A DNA stretch of 64,000 nucleotides from Nodularia spumigena CCY9414 (lineage in GTDB: Bacteria > Cyanobacteriota > Cyanobacteriia > Cyanobacteriales > Nostocaceae): positions 4,680,613 through 4,744,612 of the forward strand of contig NZ_CP007203.1 in NCBI RefSeq assembly GCF_000340565.2, read 5' to 3'. Below, piece after piece: positions 45,874 to 55,101 of this stretch. Both the position numbers and the translations under genes were made by a program. The notes under the pieces are model-generated. The model did no database searches. It was not told where the DNA came from and saw nothing but the letters and a program-made list of their open reading frames with translations. How positions within the stretch are numbered: position 1 is the stretch's first letter; every line of letters starts with the position of its first letter.

Positions 45874-48800
45874 TTAAACCGTCACACCTTCCAATTGTTC
45901 ATCAGTCAAATCATATAACCGACGCAACTTATCCAGCTTATCTGCATCAGCTTGCCAAATACCGCGCCCATGCGCCTCAATCATTCGGCTCAAAATATTC
46001 CGAAAAGCTTCAGGATTCGCCTTGCGTAACTTATCCGCCATCTCTGCATCTAAAGCATAAGTATCAGCCGCTTGATCATAAACCCAATCATCTTGAAAAT
46101 CAGCAGTCCCACCCCAACCAATTAACGCCGTCATCCGTTGGGAAATTTCAAACGCACCACCAGAACCTTGATTTGCCATAGCTTGCGCCCATTTGGGATT
46201 GACTAATTTACTGCGGTACTCCATTCTGAGTAAATCGTCTAAGTTTCGGGGTGTGGTATCCTTCGAGAAACTTTCCACAAAGCTGGTAGTTACTTTCTTA
46301 CCGCGTTGCATTTCTGCCGCCTTTTTCAAACCGCCAGTATTAGCGTAATATTCTTGAATGTCGGTTAAACCATATTCTACAGAATCGATTTCTTGAACAA
46401 TGCGATCGCTTGTTTTTAATAAAGCATTTAAAATCTCCGGTCTAGCCTGACCCTTATCTTGTCTACCATAGCTAAACACATTACGACCTTGCCAAGTATT
46501 GCCTAATTCTTCCCCAGATTCCCAATTACCATCAACTACCTGATCATTTACCAGAGAACCGAAATCACCAGCCGGATTAGAAAACAATCTCGCCGAACTA
46601 TTTTCTACACCTTGCGCCTGCAAAGCCAAAGCGTGCTTCCTGATAAAATTCTGGTCTTCGGGTTCATCAGCATCAGCCGCCCGTTGAAACAAATCATCCA
46701 ATAATTCAATAATATTCACAAAACTATCGCGGAAAATCCCCGACAAATTCCCCAAAATATCAATTCTGGGATGTCCCACCTGCGCCAACGGCTGCAACTC
46801 ATAACGCACAATACGCCCAGTCCCCTCCTTCACAGGTTCAGCCCCCACCAACTCCAAAAGAATTCCCAGAGACTCACCCTTAGTCTTAATAGCATCCAAA
46901 CCCCATAACATCACCGCCACCGTTTCCGGATAACTCCCATGTTCAGCCAAATGCTGGGCGATAACTTTCCGACCAACCTCCCGACCCCGTGCAAAAGCCG
47001 CCGGAGAAGGCATTCTATAAGGATCTAAAGCGTGAATATTCCTCCCCGTAGGTAACACCCCAGCCCCATCCCGCAACAAATCACCACCAGGCGCAGGCAA
47101 AATATACTCACCATTCAAACCCCTCAACAAACTCCCCAACTCATCAGTACACTGCATCAACAAACCACTAATTAACTCCTCCTCCTCTTGGCGTTCTTGG
47201 CGACTTGGCGGTATGCGCTGCGCGCACGCTTCGCGAACGTTATCTTCCCCAAAATAAGCATCCAAATACCCAGCCAACCCCTCCTCATTCGGCGGTTCCC
47301 CCAAAATATGCAAACCCGAAGAAAACAGACGATTCTCCAACACCTGCAAATATTCGTATAACTTCACCAAATAATCATCAAAAGCGCGATCGCTAAACAT
47401 TCGCACATTTTCAGGACTAAAAGCAATCCCCAAACGTTTAGCATCATCAAAAGGACAATCAGCATCCAAACCAGAATCAACAATCTGCTTACAAATAACC
47501 TCCTTCAACAGATAATTTTTCTGCGGGTCCTCACGATACTCCGAAATTAAATCCCGCAAAGACAGCAACTGCTTATATAAACCAGCCCGACCATAAGGCG
47601 GGACATTGTGAGAAATTAACACCCCATAACCGCGACGCTTCGCCAACATCGACTCAGAAGGATTATTTGCCGCATATATATAGAGATTAGGCAAATCCCC
47701 CAGCAGAATATCCGACCAAGAATAACCAGTATTACCCAACGGTGAACCAGGCAACCATTCTACAGTCCCGTGCATCCCAAAATGAACCACAGCATCAGCC
47801 GCAAAATCATTTTGCAACCATTTATAGAAAGCCGCATACTGAGGATGAGGAGTTAAATCTCGTTCAAACATTAAGCGCATCGGGTCGCCTTGTATACCCA
47901 AAGGTGGTTGGACACCAATCCAGATATTACCTAACTGCACACCGCCAATATGTAATTCCTCCCCATAAGTTTTAATTCCAGTTCCCGTTAAAGACTTCCA
48001 TTGTTTTTCAATGCGGGAAGTTAGCAGATATCCCAACCATTTTTCTAACCTCCGGAAATGCACAGTATTTGCAGATGAGGGGAAAGGCTTATTTTTTTCC
48101 CATGTTTCCATTTCTTCATCTGCTGCTTTCACCTGACGAATTAATTCTTCCCCATCTTCAGGAATATCACCAACGTGATAACCTTGGTCTTTGAGGGCGT
48201 GAAGAAACTTAATTAGACTCCGGGGAACGTTCAATAAAGCCGCAGTCCCCACAGCCCCATATCCTGGGGGAAATCCATATAATATAATTGCTATTTTGCG
48301 TTCTGATGCCGACTTTTGGCGTAAAGCAATCCAATTTTTGACTCTACCAATTAAGCGTTGGACTCGTTCTGGAATTAGATAAATCTGTTCCCCTACTAAA
48401 CCGCCGAGGGCAATGGTATCAATTGCGCCATCGAGTTCAGGTAAAGCATACAATAGGACACTTTGCAGTCCGCCCACACCTTGACGCGTCCATGAGTGAA
48501 TATCTTGAATTAGCAGGGGTGCGGCTACTATATAGGGTACATTCTTAGCAGCGAGGATGCGTTTAGCTACTTCCACTTGTCGCCCTGCTTCCATTGAACC
48601 TGCGGGACCACCGACGAGAGGAAAGCCAATGGTAGAAACAATTGCATTTACCTGGACGGCTTGCTCAGAAAGTGAGAGAGTTTCAGTATTACCTTTTTGT
48701 CTTTGCTGGGTTTCGTAGTCGGTGGTCATCCAATCTCTGACTGCTACGTGTCCTTCTACACCATTAATAAAAATGGGTAGGGGAATTAACCCGGCTGATT

Positions 48801-49623
48801 CAAAACGGCGGATTAATTGGGGAATATATGGTTGTTTGGTAATTACGTGCTTGCGGTAGAGTAAAATCCCGATGACTGGGGAGTGGGGAGTTACTTCGAC
48901 TCCGCTCAGTAACCGGGGGAGTGGGGAGTGGGAAATTTTGCTGATTCTCTGATTTTTATACCACTTCAAATATTCACGGGGGGACGTGAAAAATCCCTGA
49001 TAGTCGGGATGAAGTAAACCCATGTTGGGGGTTTCAATGGGTGGGGGAATATCTCCGACTTTTAAATTTAAGTATTTTTCTGCTAGTATCCAGAATAATG
49101 CGGCTACGTTTTCGGAACCGCCGGCGTTCCAGTATCCATAGATAATTAACCAGTTGCGTAAGTCTTGGACTTTCTGCACTGGGACGAATTTGAGAAGTTT
49201 GGGGCCGATTTTTAAGAAACTAATATAACCAGCGAGTTTGTCTTCTTCGCGTCCGTTGCTGAATTTATCCAGGATGAATTTAACGGGTTTCGGTATTCCT
49301 TTGGGTTTGTCGCCAATGGCAAAAATACCGAGTTTGGTTAAACTCATCAATTCTAAGGCTGACTCGAACACCAAACGGATGGGAATTTGGGAAATGCGAT
49401 CGCGTAACCACAAAACCTGATCATAATCAAATAGCAGACTACCGAAAAATACATCAGCGCCATCTAGTGCTGCTTCTACTTCGCTGCGCTGAGTGGTAAT
49501 ATGGCGATCGCTAAACACCCGAATATCCAAATCAGCACAGCGCGATTTCGCCACCTCAGCCGCTTTCCTGTACAAGTCAGCGTTAAACGATTCAAATCCA
49601 GCAATCAAGACAATGCGTTTCAT
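45874..49623 (-). CDS. chlH: Magnesium chelatase subunit H (shorter, BchH/ChlH paralogue type)
   Basis: 1249 residues; the main cyanobacterial ChlH is about 1330, so this is probably the second form kept by many heterocystous species. CobN/ChlH architecture: MKRIVLIAGFESFNADLYRK at the N-terminus, GYWNAGGSENVAALFW, VHFGMHGTVEWLPG (substrate-site HGT), LPTGRNIHALDPYRMPSPAA and NPKWAQAMANQGSGGAFEIS near the end. It binds protoporphyrin IX for Mg insertion with ChlI/ChlD. Two segments, about residues 227-250 (SHSPLPRLLSGVEVTPHSP) and about 797-810 (CAQRIPPSRQERQ), are encoded by DNA matching dispersed intergenic repeats and look like in-frame insertions in linkers. No chlI/chlD nearby. Confidence 0.9.
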   Translation of the reverse strand: MKRIVLIAGFESFNADLYRKAAEVAKSRCADLDIRVFSDRHITTQRSEVEAALDGADVFFGSLLFDYDQVLWLRDRISQIPIRLVFESALELMSLTKLGIFAIGDKPKGIPKPVKFILDKFSNGREEDKLAGYISFLKIGPKLLKFVPVQKVQDLRNWLIIYGYWNAGGSENVAALFWILAEKYLNLKVGDIPPPIETPNMGLLHPDYQGFFTSPREYLKWYKNQRISKISHSPLPRLLSGVEVTPHSPVIGILLYRKHVITKQPYIPQLIRRFESAGLIPLPIFINGVEGHVAVRDWMTTDYETQQRQKGNTETLSLSEQAVQVNAIVSTIGFPLVGGPAGSMEAGRQVEVAKRILAAKNVPYIVAAPLLIQDIHSWTRQGVGGLQSVLLYALPELDGAIDTIALGGLVGEQIYLIPERVQRLIGRVKNWIALRQKSASERKIAIILYGFPPGYGAVGTAALLNVPRSLIKFLHALKDQGYHVGDIPEDGEELIRQVKAADEEMETWEKNKPFPSSANTVHFRRLEKWLGYLLTSRIEKQWKSLTGTGIKTYGEELHIGGVQLGNIWIGVQPPLGIQGDPMRLMFERDLTPHPQYAAFYKWLQNDFAADAVVHFGMHGTVEWLPGSPLGNTGYSWSDILLGDLPNLYIYAANNPSESMLAKRRGYGVLISHNVPPYGRAGLYKQLLSLRDLISEYREDPQKNYLLKEVICKQIVDSGLDADCPFDDAKRLGIAFSPENVRMFSDRAFDDYLVKLYEYLQVLENRLFSSGLHILGEPPNEEGLAGYLDAYFGEDNVREACAQRIPPSRQERQEEEELISGLLMQCTDELGSLLRGLNGEYILPAPGGDLLRDGAGVLPTGRNIHALDPYRMPSPAAFARGREVGRKVIAQHLAEHGSYPETVAVMLWGLDAIKTKGESLGILLELVGAEPVKEGTGRIVRYELQPLAQVGHPRIDILGNLSGIFRDSFVNIIELLDDLFQRAADADEPEDQNFIRKHALALQAQGVENSSARLFSNPAGDFGSLVNDQVVDGNWESGEELGNTWQGRNVFSYGRQDKGQARPEILNALLKTSDRIVQEIDSVEYGLTDIQEYYANTGGLKKAAEMQRGKKVTTSFVESFSKDTTPRNLDDLLRMEYRSKLVNPKWAQAMANQGSGGAFEISQRMTALIGWGGTADFQDDWVYDQAADTYALDAEMADKLRKANPEAFRNILSRMIEAHGRGIWQADADKLDKLRRLYDLTDEQLEGVTV

Positions 49624-50004
49624 GCCTAAGCTACGACGAAAGATCCCTCTATGATCTTAAACGTGGTTTCGCTTTAATGACCAATAGTTCTTTAATGGTA
49701 CAAGCCCTTATATTTATCAGTGGAGTCAATCTAAAATCTAAAATCTAAAATCTAAAATCTAAAATTGTTTGACCCATTCCCCAAAATGAATTCGGTAATC
49801 TACCCAAAGACTGAAGATTACTGGTGACAAACAAAAATTTGGCAATTTGGCACATCTTCTGATTGCTGGTTTGGTATTCTGAGTTTTACAAATATCTTTG
49901 TGCGACAATACCGACTTGCAGAATCCCTCAGTTAGCTGGCTAGCGACTGGGGGTCTTTTTTTTTTACTCATGCTAATTTGAAGATAAATCTATCTAAATT
50001 AGTC
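49624..50004. other. Intergenic region with inverted copy of the TTTTAGAT array
   Basis: Holds the ATCTAAAA tandem array (49724-49770) with the same flanks as 13690-13740 but inverted, then about 150 bp of unique sequence and the terminator described next. A 70-codon minus-strand frame (49759-49971) crosses both and is not credible. Confidence 0.55.
49925..49965 (+). terminator. Strong intrinsic terminator upstream of the alcohol dehydrogenase gene
   Basis: CCCTCAGT and ACTGGGGG pair over 8 bp around a 13-base loop (TAGCTGGCTAGCG), followed by TC and ten T. No protein gene on this strand lies upstream, so it may end a small RNA or a leader that attenuates the gene at 50005. Confidence 0.65.
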
Positions 50005-51159
50005 ATGGAAAACTTTGTTTTTTACAACCCAGTTAAAATCCTCTTTGGTAAAGGTCAAATCGCCAATATTGCTGCCGAAATTCCTGCTGATGCCAAAATT
50101 TTGCTGATTTATGGCGGAGGTAGCATCAAAAGTAATGGTGTTTATGACCAAGTGAAGTCTGCGTTAGCTGGACGTAATATCACTGAGTTTGGCGGAATTG
50201 AACCTAATCCCCACCTGGAAACTCTCCTCAAAGCAGTGGAACTGGTACGCAAAGAAGAAATTGATTTTTTACTAGCTGTGGGTGGAGGTTCAGTTCTTGA
50301 CGGCACAAAATTTATTGCAGCTGCGGTTCCCTTTGTGGGTGATCCTTGGGATATCCTCGCCAAGCAAGCACCTGTAACTGCGGCTCTACCCTTCGGTACA
50401 GTTTTAACTTTACCAGCCACTGGTTCCGAAATGAATACAAATTCGGTTGTGACTAAATGGGAAACCCAAGAAAAACTATTCTTTGCTAGTCCCTTAGTGT
50501 TTCCGCGTTTTTCTGTTCTTGACCCCGAAACAACTTTTTCCCTACCTCCTCGGCAAATTAGCAATGGTATTGTTGATGCTTATGCCCATGTGATGGAACA
50601 ATACTTGACTTATCCAGTGAATGCACCCTTGCAAGATCGGATGGCGGAGTCAATTTTGAAAACTTTGATTGAAGAAGGGCCAAAAACTTTAGCTAAACCT
50701 GAAGATTACGATGCACGGGCTAATGTCATGTGGTGTGCAACGATGGCATTAAATGGGTTAATTGGTGTAGGAGTACCCCAAGATTGGGCAACTCACATGA
50801 TTGGTCATGAGTTGACAGCACTACACGGTTTAGATCATGCTCAAACTTTAGCGATTGTATTACCGAGTAATTTGGAAATTAGGCGCGATCGCAAATGCCA
50901 AAAACTTGTACAATATGCAGAGCGAGTTTGGGGCATTGTTGATGGTACTGAAGCAGACCGGATTACGGAGGCGATCGCACAAACTCGTAACTTCTTCGAG
51001 TCAGTTGGTGTCTGCACTCACCTATCTGACTACAGTGTAAGCTTAGATACTATTCCTGTCATTATTGAGCGTTTTCAAAAGCGCGGGTTTGTTGCTTTGG
51101 GCGAACATCAAGATGTTAACCCTGAGATTGTTGACAAGATTTTAACTCTCTGTGCCTAA
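50005..51159 (+). CDS. yqhD: Iron-containing NADPH-dependent alcohol/aldehyde dehydrogenase, YqhD type
   Basis: 384 residues from ATG 50005 (a TTG at 49978 would add nine residues unlike the family). The match to E. coli YqhD is clear by eye: FYNPVKILFGKGQIA, FLLAVGGGSVLDGTKFIAAA (NADP site), LTLPATGSEMN, and the metal ligands in VDAYAHVMEQ, GHELTALHGLDHAQTLAIVL. It reduces short and lipid-peroxidation-derived aldehydes with NADPH and so helps against reactive aldehydes. Standalone gene; an intrinsic terminator lies 40 bp before the start and may regulate it. Confidence 0.92.
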   Translation: MENFVFYNPVKILFGKGQIANIAAEIPADAKILLIYGGGSIKSNGVYDQVKSALAGRNITEFGGIEPNPHLETLLKAVELVRKEEIDFLLAVGGGSVLDGTKFIAAAVPFVGDPWDILAKQAPVTAALPFGTVLTLPATGSEMNTNSVVTKWETQEKLFFASPLVFPRFSVLDPETTFSLPPRQISNGIVDAYAHVMEQYLTYPVNAPLQDRMAESILKTLIEEGPKTLAKPEDYDARANVMWCATMALNGLIGVGVPQDWATHMIGHELTALHGLDHAQTLAIVLPSNLEIRRDRKCQKLVQYAERVWGIVDGTEADRITEAIAQTRNFFESVGVCTHLSDYSVSLDTIPVIIERFQKRGFVALGEHQDVNPEIVDKILTLCA

Positions 51160-51790
51160 AATATGACTGAGTAAAAATTACAGATAAACAAGGGTGAAAA
51201 GTTTGCGTTTCTGGCTAACAGGAGCGCAAAACTTTTTTCAAAGCATAAATACAGATAAATCCAAATAATTCTGTACGTCACTAGACAGGCAAACCCTTAT
51301 AGTATTCTACCCCCTCAAAAATTAAACAATAAATAATATTTACATTTGATAACTTTCAGCCCAAAAGTAGTGGTAAATATTACTAAATAAATATACAAAG
51401 ATTGCCTTAATGAAGGATTTTTGAATAGCGATGTACAATAAAACTAACTGCCAAAGGTTCACCCTGACTTCTATGATCACAGCGCAGCTACTTTCACCTA
51501 AATTATTGCGTTCTGTGGTCAACCGATATGCATGAGAAGTAAGTCGTGAACAGCATACCTTGAGGCAAAGGAAAGATTGCGTAAAACCTGCCTAGACAAG
51601 AGTTAAATAGCTCCTTGGGGCGTTATATTTGGGAATCTCTACAATTACCACAATTTAAGTTTATTTGCGGCTAGTACCCCTAAGCGTCAGTCAAAAGGCT
51701 TTCATTTTGGGATCTCTATTTACGCCGCGAAAAACGACCTATTGACAATTTACCCAAAAGCGTTTCCAGATTTAAAATCTAGAGGAGTCC
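51160..51790. other. 630-bp intergenic region
   Basis: No gene supported; a 60-codon minus frame at 51340-51522 has no features. AT-rich. The last 15 bases (CTAGAGGAGTCC) carry the ribosome binding site of the NYN gene. Confidence 0.4.
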
Positions 51791-52501
51791 ATGAGTACCA
51801 CTAATTTTACCAAAGCAGAAAATTCCCATAAACGCCCAGAAGAACAACCTGATTTACCAAGAAAAAACTTGATAAAAAATGGTACAAAACATGAAAATAC
51901 CCAAAAACGTGAACCTTTATCTGATAGTTCCTCCTTAAAACTAGAAAATCGTGGACGAGTAGCTATTTTCATTGATGGCGTAAGTCTATTTCATACAGCT
52001 TTACAACTCGGTATTGAAATCGACTATCTGAAATTGCTTTGCCATTTAACTGGGGGTTCGCGGTTGTTGCGTGCTTTCTTTTATACTGCTATCGATACCT
52101 CCCGACCAAATGCTGCACGTCCACGCCCGAATGAAAAACAACAAGGTTTCCTATTTTGGATGCGTCGCAATGGTTATCGTGTAGTTACCAAAGAAGTTCA
52201 ACTGGCAGACCATACCAAAAAACACAATTTGAATGTAGAAATTGCTGTGGATATGATTACCTTAGCTCCTTACTATGATACAGCAATTTTAGTGAGTGGA
52301 GATAGAGATTTAGCTTATGCTGTTAATGCTGTCAGTGCGACCGGTTCTCGCGTTGAAGTTGTGAGTCTGCGGGCATTAACTAGCGACAGTTTGATTGATG
52401 TGGCTGATGAATTTATAGACCTCGATAGGATTAAACAATACATTCAGAAAGATTCCCATATAGGCTATAGTTATCGGGTGCTTTCCAATTCCAAGCTGTA
52501 A
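51791..52501 (+). CDS. NYN domain (LabA/DUF88) protein
   Basis: 236 residues. The first 50 are polar and low in complexity. The NYN (PIN-like) domain begins at GRVAIFIDGVSLFHTALQLG, with the metal Asp in IDG, and continues with LRAFFYTAIDTSRPN, NVEIAVDMITLAPYYDTAIL and VSGDRDLAYAVNAV, which hold the other acidic residues. LabA-type proteins act in circadian and RNA-related regulation in cyanobacteria; nuclease activity is inferred from the fold. Strong ribosome binding site (AGAGGAG). Confidence 0.85.
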   Translation: MSTTNFTKAENSHKRPEEQPDLPRKNLIKNGTKHENTQKREPLSDSSSLKLENRGRVAIFIDGVSLFHTALQLGIEIDYLKLLCHLTGGSRLLRAFFYTAIDTSRPNAARPRPNEKQQGFLFWMRRNGYRVVTKEVQLADHTKKHNLNVEIAVDMITLAPYYDTAILVSGDRDLAYAVNAVSATGSRVEVVSLRALTSDSLIDVADEFIDLDRIKQYIQKDSHIGYSYRVLSNSKL

Positions 52502-52714
52502 ATCTCCATCGCCAATTCAGCAAATTTGACATTGATTACCGCCTAAGCTGAAAAATTTTATTTTGCACAATATATCTAAATAGAACCCTTGTGGGATGGG
52601 CATCTTGCCCGTCCAGATTGTGCAAATTGAATGCTCAACAGCCTATCTACTTGTATCAGGTTCATAGAGTAGAATGGCAAACTAGGGAATTACTCTGCGT
52701 ATTTTTTTATTGAG

Positions 52715-52975
52715 ATGGATATTTTAATTGTTGAGGATGAACTAGAAATTTCGTAGTTAATCAAACACTCTTTAAACAAAGAGGGATTTGACTGTCGTGT
52801 TAGCCGCGTTTGAACGCTTTTGGCGGGCTGACCAATCACGCGATCGCTATTCTGGTGGTACTAGTATTGGTTTAACTATAACCCGTCGATTAGTAAATGG
52901 CAAGGTGGTCAAATTTACGTAGAAAGCCAACTGGGAATTGGTAGCAGTTTTCGTTTTTACTTACCTTTGGCTTGA
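52715..52975 (+). pseudogene. Collapsed two-component genes (response regulator start joined to histidine kinase end)
   Basis: ATG 52715 begins MDILIVEDELEIS, a receiver-domain start, hits TAG, and goes on in frame LIKHSLNKEGFDCRVSR. It is followed at once by FERFWRADQSRDRYSGGTS-IGLTITRRLV and, in another frame, QGGQIYVESQLGIGSSFRFY, the G2 box and end of a histidine kinase ATPase domain, to a stop at 52975. A large deletion fused the two genes, with later stops and a frameshift. Confidence 0.75.
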
Positions 52976-53202
52976 GTTGTGAATAACACAACATGAATTA
53001 ATGTAAATTAATTTAACTAAAAATTTGTCATAACCTTAAATTAAACGTAAGCACTGCTTCGTACCACATTTATATAAGTGAACAATATTAGGGTGACATG
53101 AGAAAGCATAAAATCCACGTTACATATATCTGTATTTTTGGAAATCAAATCATATAATAACTGTATTCAGTTTCGTGGGATTAATCGTAAGGAGAGTTAA
53201 AG

Positions 53203-53532
53203 ATGAATCAGATGCAATTAACTTTACTGATTAGCTATTTACTGATGACCTGCTATTTTTTCACCAATTGGCTAAAATTTTCCTTGCGTCATCCTACTGC
53301 TACGCCAGAAGAGAAATTTTTATCTTTTGTGATGTTTGTGATCACGACTATTTTTTGGCCTTTAACTATTTTAATGTCTTTATGGCAAGTATTCAATCAA
53401 CGCAAACTGGAATTTAGCACTATGATTCCTGTGATTTTTGCCATGTTTGCCTTTAGTCTTTCATACTATTTAACTTATCTGTATGAACGCGGTTTTTGCT
53501 ATAATGATTTATTCTGCTCATTTCCATCTTAA
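53203..53532 (+). CDS. Small membrane protein, unknown
   Basis: 109 residues with a good ribosome binding site (AAGGAGAG). Three hydrophobic segments: LTLLISYLLMTCYFFTNWL, FVMFVITTIFWPLTILMSLW and MIPVIFAMFAFSLSYYLTYL. A short loop HPTATPEEKF sits between helices 1 and 2. It resembles small conserved cyanobacterial membrane proteins; I cannot name a family. It lies between two pseudogenes. Confidence 0.65.
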   Translation: MNQMQLTLLISYLLMTCYFFTNWLKFSLRHPTATPEEKFLSFVMFVITTIFWPLTILMSLWQVFNQRKLEFSTMIPVIFAMFAFSLSYYLTYLYERGFCYNDLFCSFPS

Positions 53533-53624
53533 TTTGGCATAATTTTCGGGTAGAATTGCCATTTAGCTCTAAAATATCAAAGTTAGATACTACCTGACCA
53601 CACCCAAAGAATTTATATTTTATC

Positions 53625-53874
53625 TTGAATCAACCAAAATTTAAAACCAATGTTGCCCCATCTTATCAAGCAATTACCCAACGTCCGGTTTTAAAATTAC
53701 CTAATCATGCCAGAGTTGCTGTTTGGGTAGTGATGAATGTAGAACATTTCACCTTTTATTGTTGGTCAACCACTGCGGTTAAAATATTTAAAACAATGCT
53801 TACTTCATATTAAAAATCAACCTCATACCTGGCTAACTACAGGTGAAGAAATTTATAAATGGATGGATGAATAA
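53625..53874 (+). pseudogene. Remnant of an allantoinase-type polysaccharide deacetylase
   Basis: The start reads APSYQAITQRPVLKLPNHAR-VAVWVVMNVEHF, the N-terminus of PuuE-like deacetylases. Directly after it a shifted frame reads PFIVGQPLRLKYLKQCLLHI and WLTTGEEIYKWMDE, the C-terminus of the same family. The central 200 or so residues with the catalytic site are deleted. Confidence 0.7.
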
Positions 53875-54142
53875 TATAGAAAGGCGAACTGGGGAAAACT
53901 TACCAAACATCAATCAAATCCAAGCCTTCCGCTTTCCCGCAGGACATGGACTATTATTATATGGCACATGGCATGATTTTCCCATAGCGTGCGATCGCTC
54001 AGTAGTCATCCTCACCGCCAACTCAGATGAAGTCGTCACCGCCTTAAGCCAAATGCAAACCCCAGAAGAAATGAACCAAGGAGAGGTGTATAAAATCTCC
54101 CTTTCCAAAAGATTAAAAATTCAAATCCAACTAGAAACCTAA
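53874..54142 (+). pseudogene. C-terminal fragment of a ureidoglycolate lyase-like gene
   Basis: The frame (open from GTG 53843) reads IQAFRFPAGHGLLLYGTWHD, FPIACDRSVVILTANSDEVV and ends in KISLSKRLKIQIQLET. AFR-P and GTWH match the conserved C-terminal part of ureidoglycolate lyase-type cupins, compare GTWHAGPYF in the intact gene at 54513. The N-terminal half is missing. Confidence 0.5.
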
Positions 54143-54193
54143 AACCCTCAGCGTACCTTTGCGTTTACCTCAGCGTACCTTTGCGTTTAAAAA

Positions 54194-54343
54194 ATGGATT
54201 TGTCAAACATCGAAACCTACCTACAACCAAACCACCTCCAAGACCTGAAAAAATGGGAAAAAGGTTGGACTTGACTAAGTGGAGGAACATGGCTATTTTC
54301 CCAACCCCAACCAGATGCAAAAGTTTTAGTAGATACGCTTTAA
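54194..54343 (+). pseudogene. Remnant of a xanthine dehydrogenase FAD-subunit gene
   Basis: From ATG 54194: MDLSNIETYLQPNHLQDLKK, WEKGWT, then TGA in place of a Trp codon, then LSGGTWLFSQPQPDAKVLVD. A SGGTWL-type motif followed by VLVD is the start of FAD-binding subunits of molybdenum hydroxylases. The rest of the gene is gone. Confidence 0.6.
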
Positions 54344-54395
54344 GGAGTTTAACAGTAATTAATCCTGATGCTAATTCAGGGAAAACAACTTCTAT

Positions 54396-54505
54396 AGGAC
54401 TTACGCATAATTTACGTTTTCTTGGCGTTCTACAGCCCTGGGGGCATACGCTGCGCGAAGGCGGTTAGATAAATCAAGATTTTTGGCAATTGTTGCGTAA
54501 GTCCT
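54396..54505. mobile_element. 110-bp MITE with AGGACTTACGCA ends
   Basis: AGGACTTACGCA (54396-54407) and TGCGTAAGTCCT (54494-54505) are perfect 12-bp inverted ends around about 86 bp with no gene. The type is common in Nostocales as a non-autonomous insertion. It lies between the xanthine dehydrogenase remnant and the ureidoglycolate lyase gene. Confidence 0.8.
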
Positions 54506-54512
54506 GTTTAAA

Positions 54513-55010
54513 TTAAGTTAACATCTCAAATTCTAATTGATGACTCTGGAGAAAATCATGAGTAGAATGATCGACTACATTCGTATCAGCAAGTTCTAAA
54601 TTATAAAAGTCTACCACTTCATGCTCAAAATATGGTCCAGCGTGCCAAGTACCCTCATTTAATTTAATAAAGCAATTTCCTGGGATGCGGAAAGCAGCAA
54701 TTTCTGCTAATACTGGTTGATTCAAATCATTATGAGGAGGACAAACTGCAATTAACCAATCCTTACCTTCTAAAGAACCTAAACATTGAGTACATTGCAA
54801 ATGACGGGTAATTTTATCAAACTTCCGCCCCCGCTTTTCTAATCTCATAATATAAAATCGCGGTGTGCCATTTTCTAGGTTTAATTGAGCATCTTCCCCA
54901 TCAAAAGTTTTACCATCTTCACTTGCAGAAATTACCTGTCCATAAGGGCGAAAATTTTCTGGTGTTATCCATTTTGCCTGCAATTGTTGCACTGTTTGTG
55001 AGCTATTCAT
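54513..55010 (-). CDS. allA: Ureidoglycolate lyase
   Basis: 165 residues, normal for AllA. Sequence: WITPENFRPYGQVISASEDG at the start, RHLQCTQCLGSLEGKDWLIA, VCPPHNDLNQPVLAEIAAFR and KLNEGTWHAGPYF, the conserved cupin His motif. It splits ureidoglycolate into glyoxylate and urea, a late step of purine degradation. The other pathway genes next to it are broken, so this is a survivor or works with genes elsewhere. Cytosolic. ATG 55010 is clear. Confidence 0.85.
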   Translation of the reverse strand: MNSSQTVQQLQAKWITPENFRPYGQVISASEDGKTFDGEDAQLNLENGTPRFYIMRLEKRGRKFDKITRHLQCTQCLGSLEGKDWLIAVCPPHNDLNQPVLAEIAAFRIPGNCFIKLNEGTWHAGPYFEHEVVDFYNLELADTNVVDHSTHDFLQSHQLEFEMLT

Positions 55011-55101
55011 AAATCTGACTGTTAATATTAATGTCGGTGTAATTCTAGGATAATATCTTTTGGAAGTTTACTTGTACCCGCATCTGCTATGAGGTTAATC
55101 T

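Noticed and set aside
49759-49971. 70-codon minus-strand frame upstream of yqhD
   Set aside because: Runs through a tandem repeat array and a terminator hairpin.
51340-51522. 60-codon minus-strand frame
   Set aside because: No domain, no binding site; AT-rich spacer.
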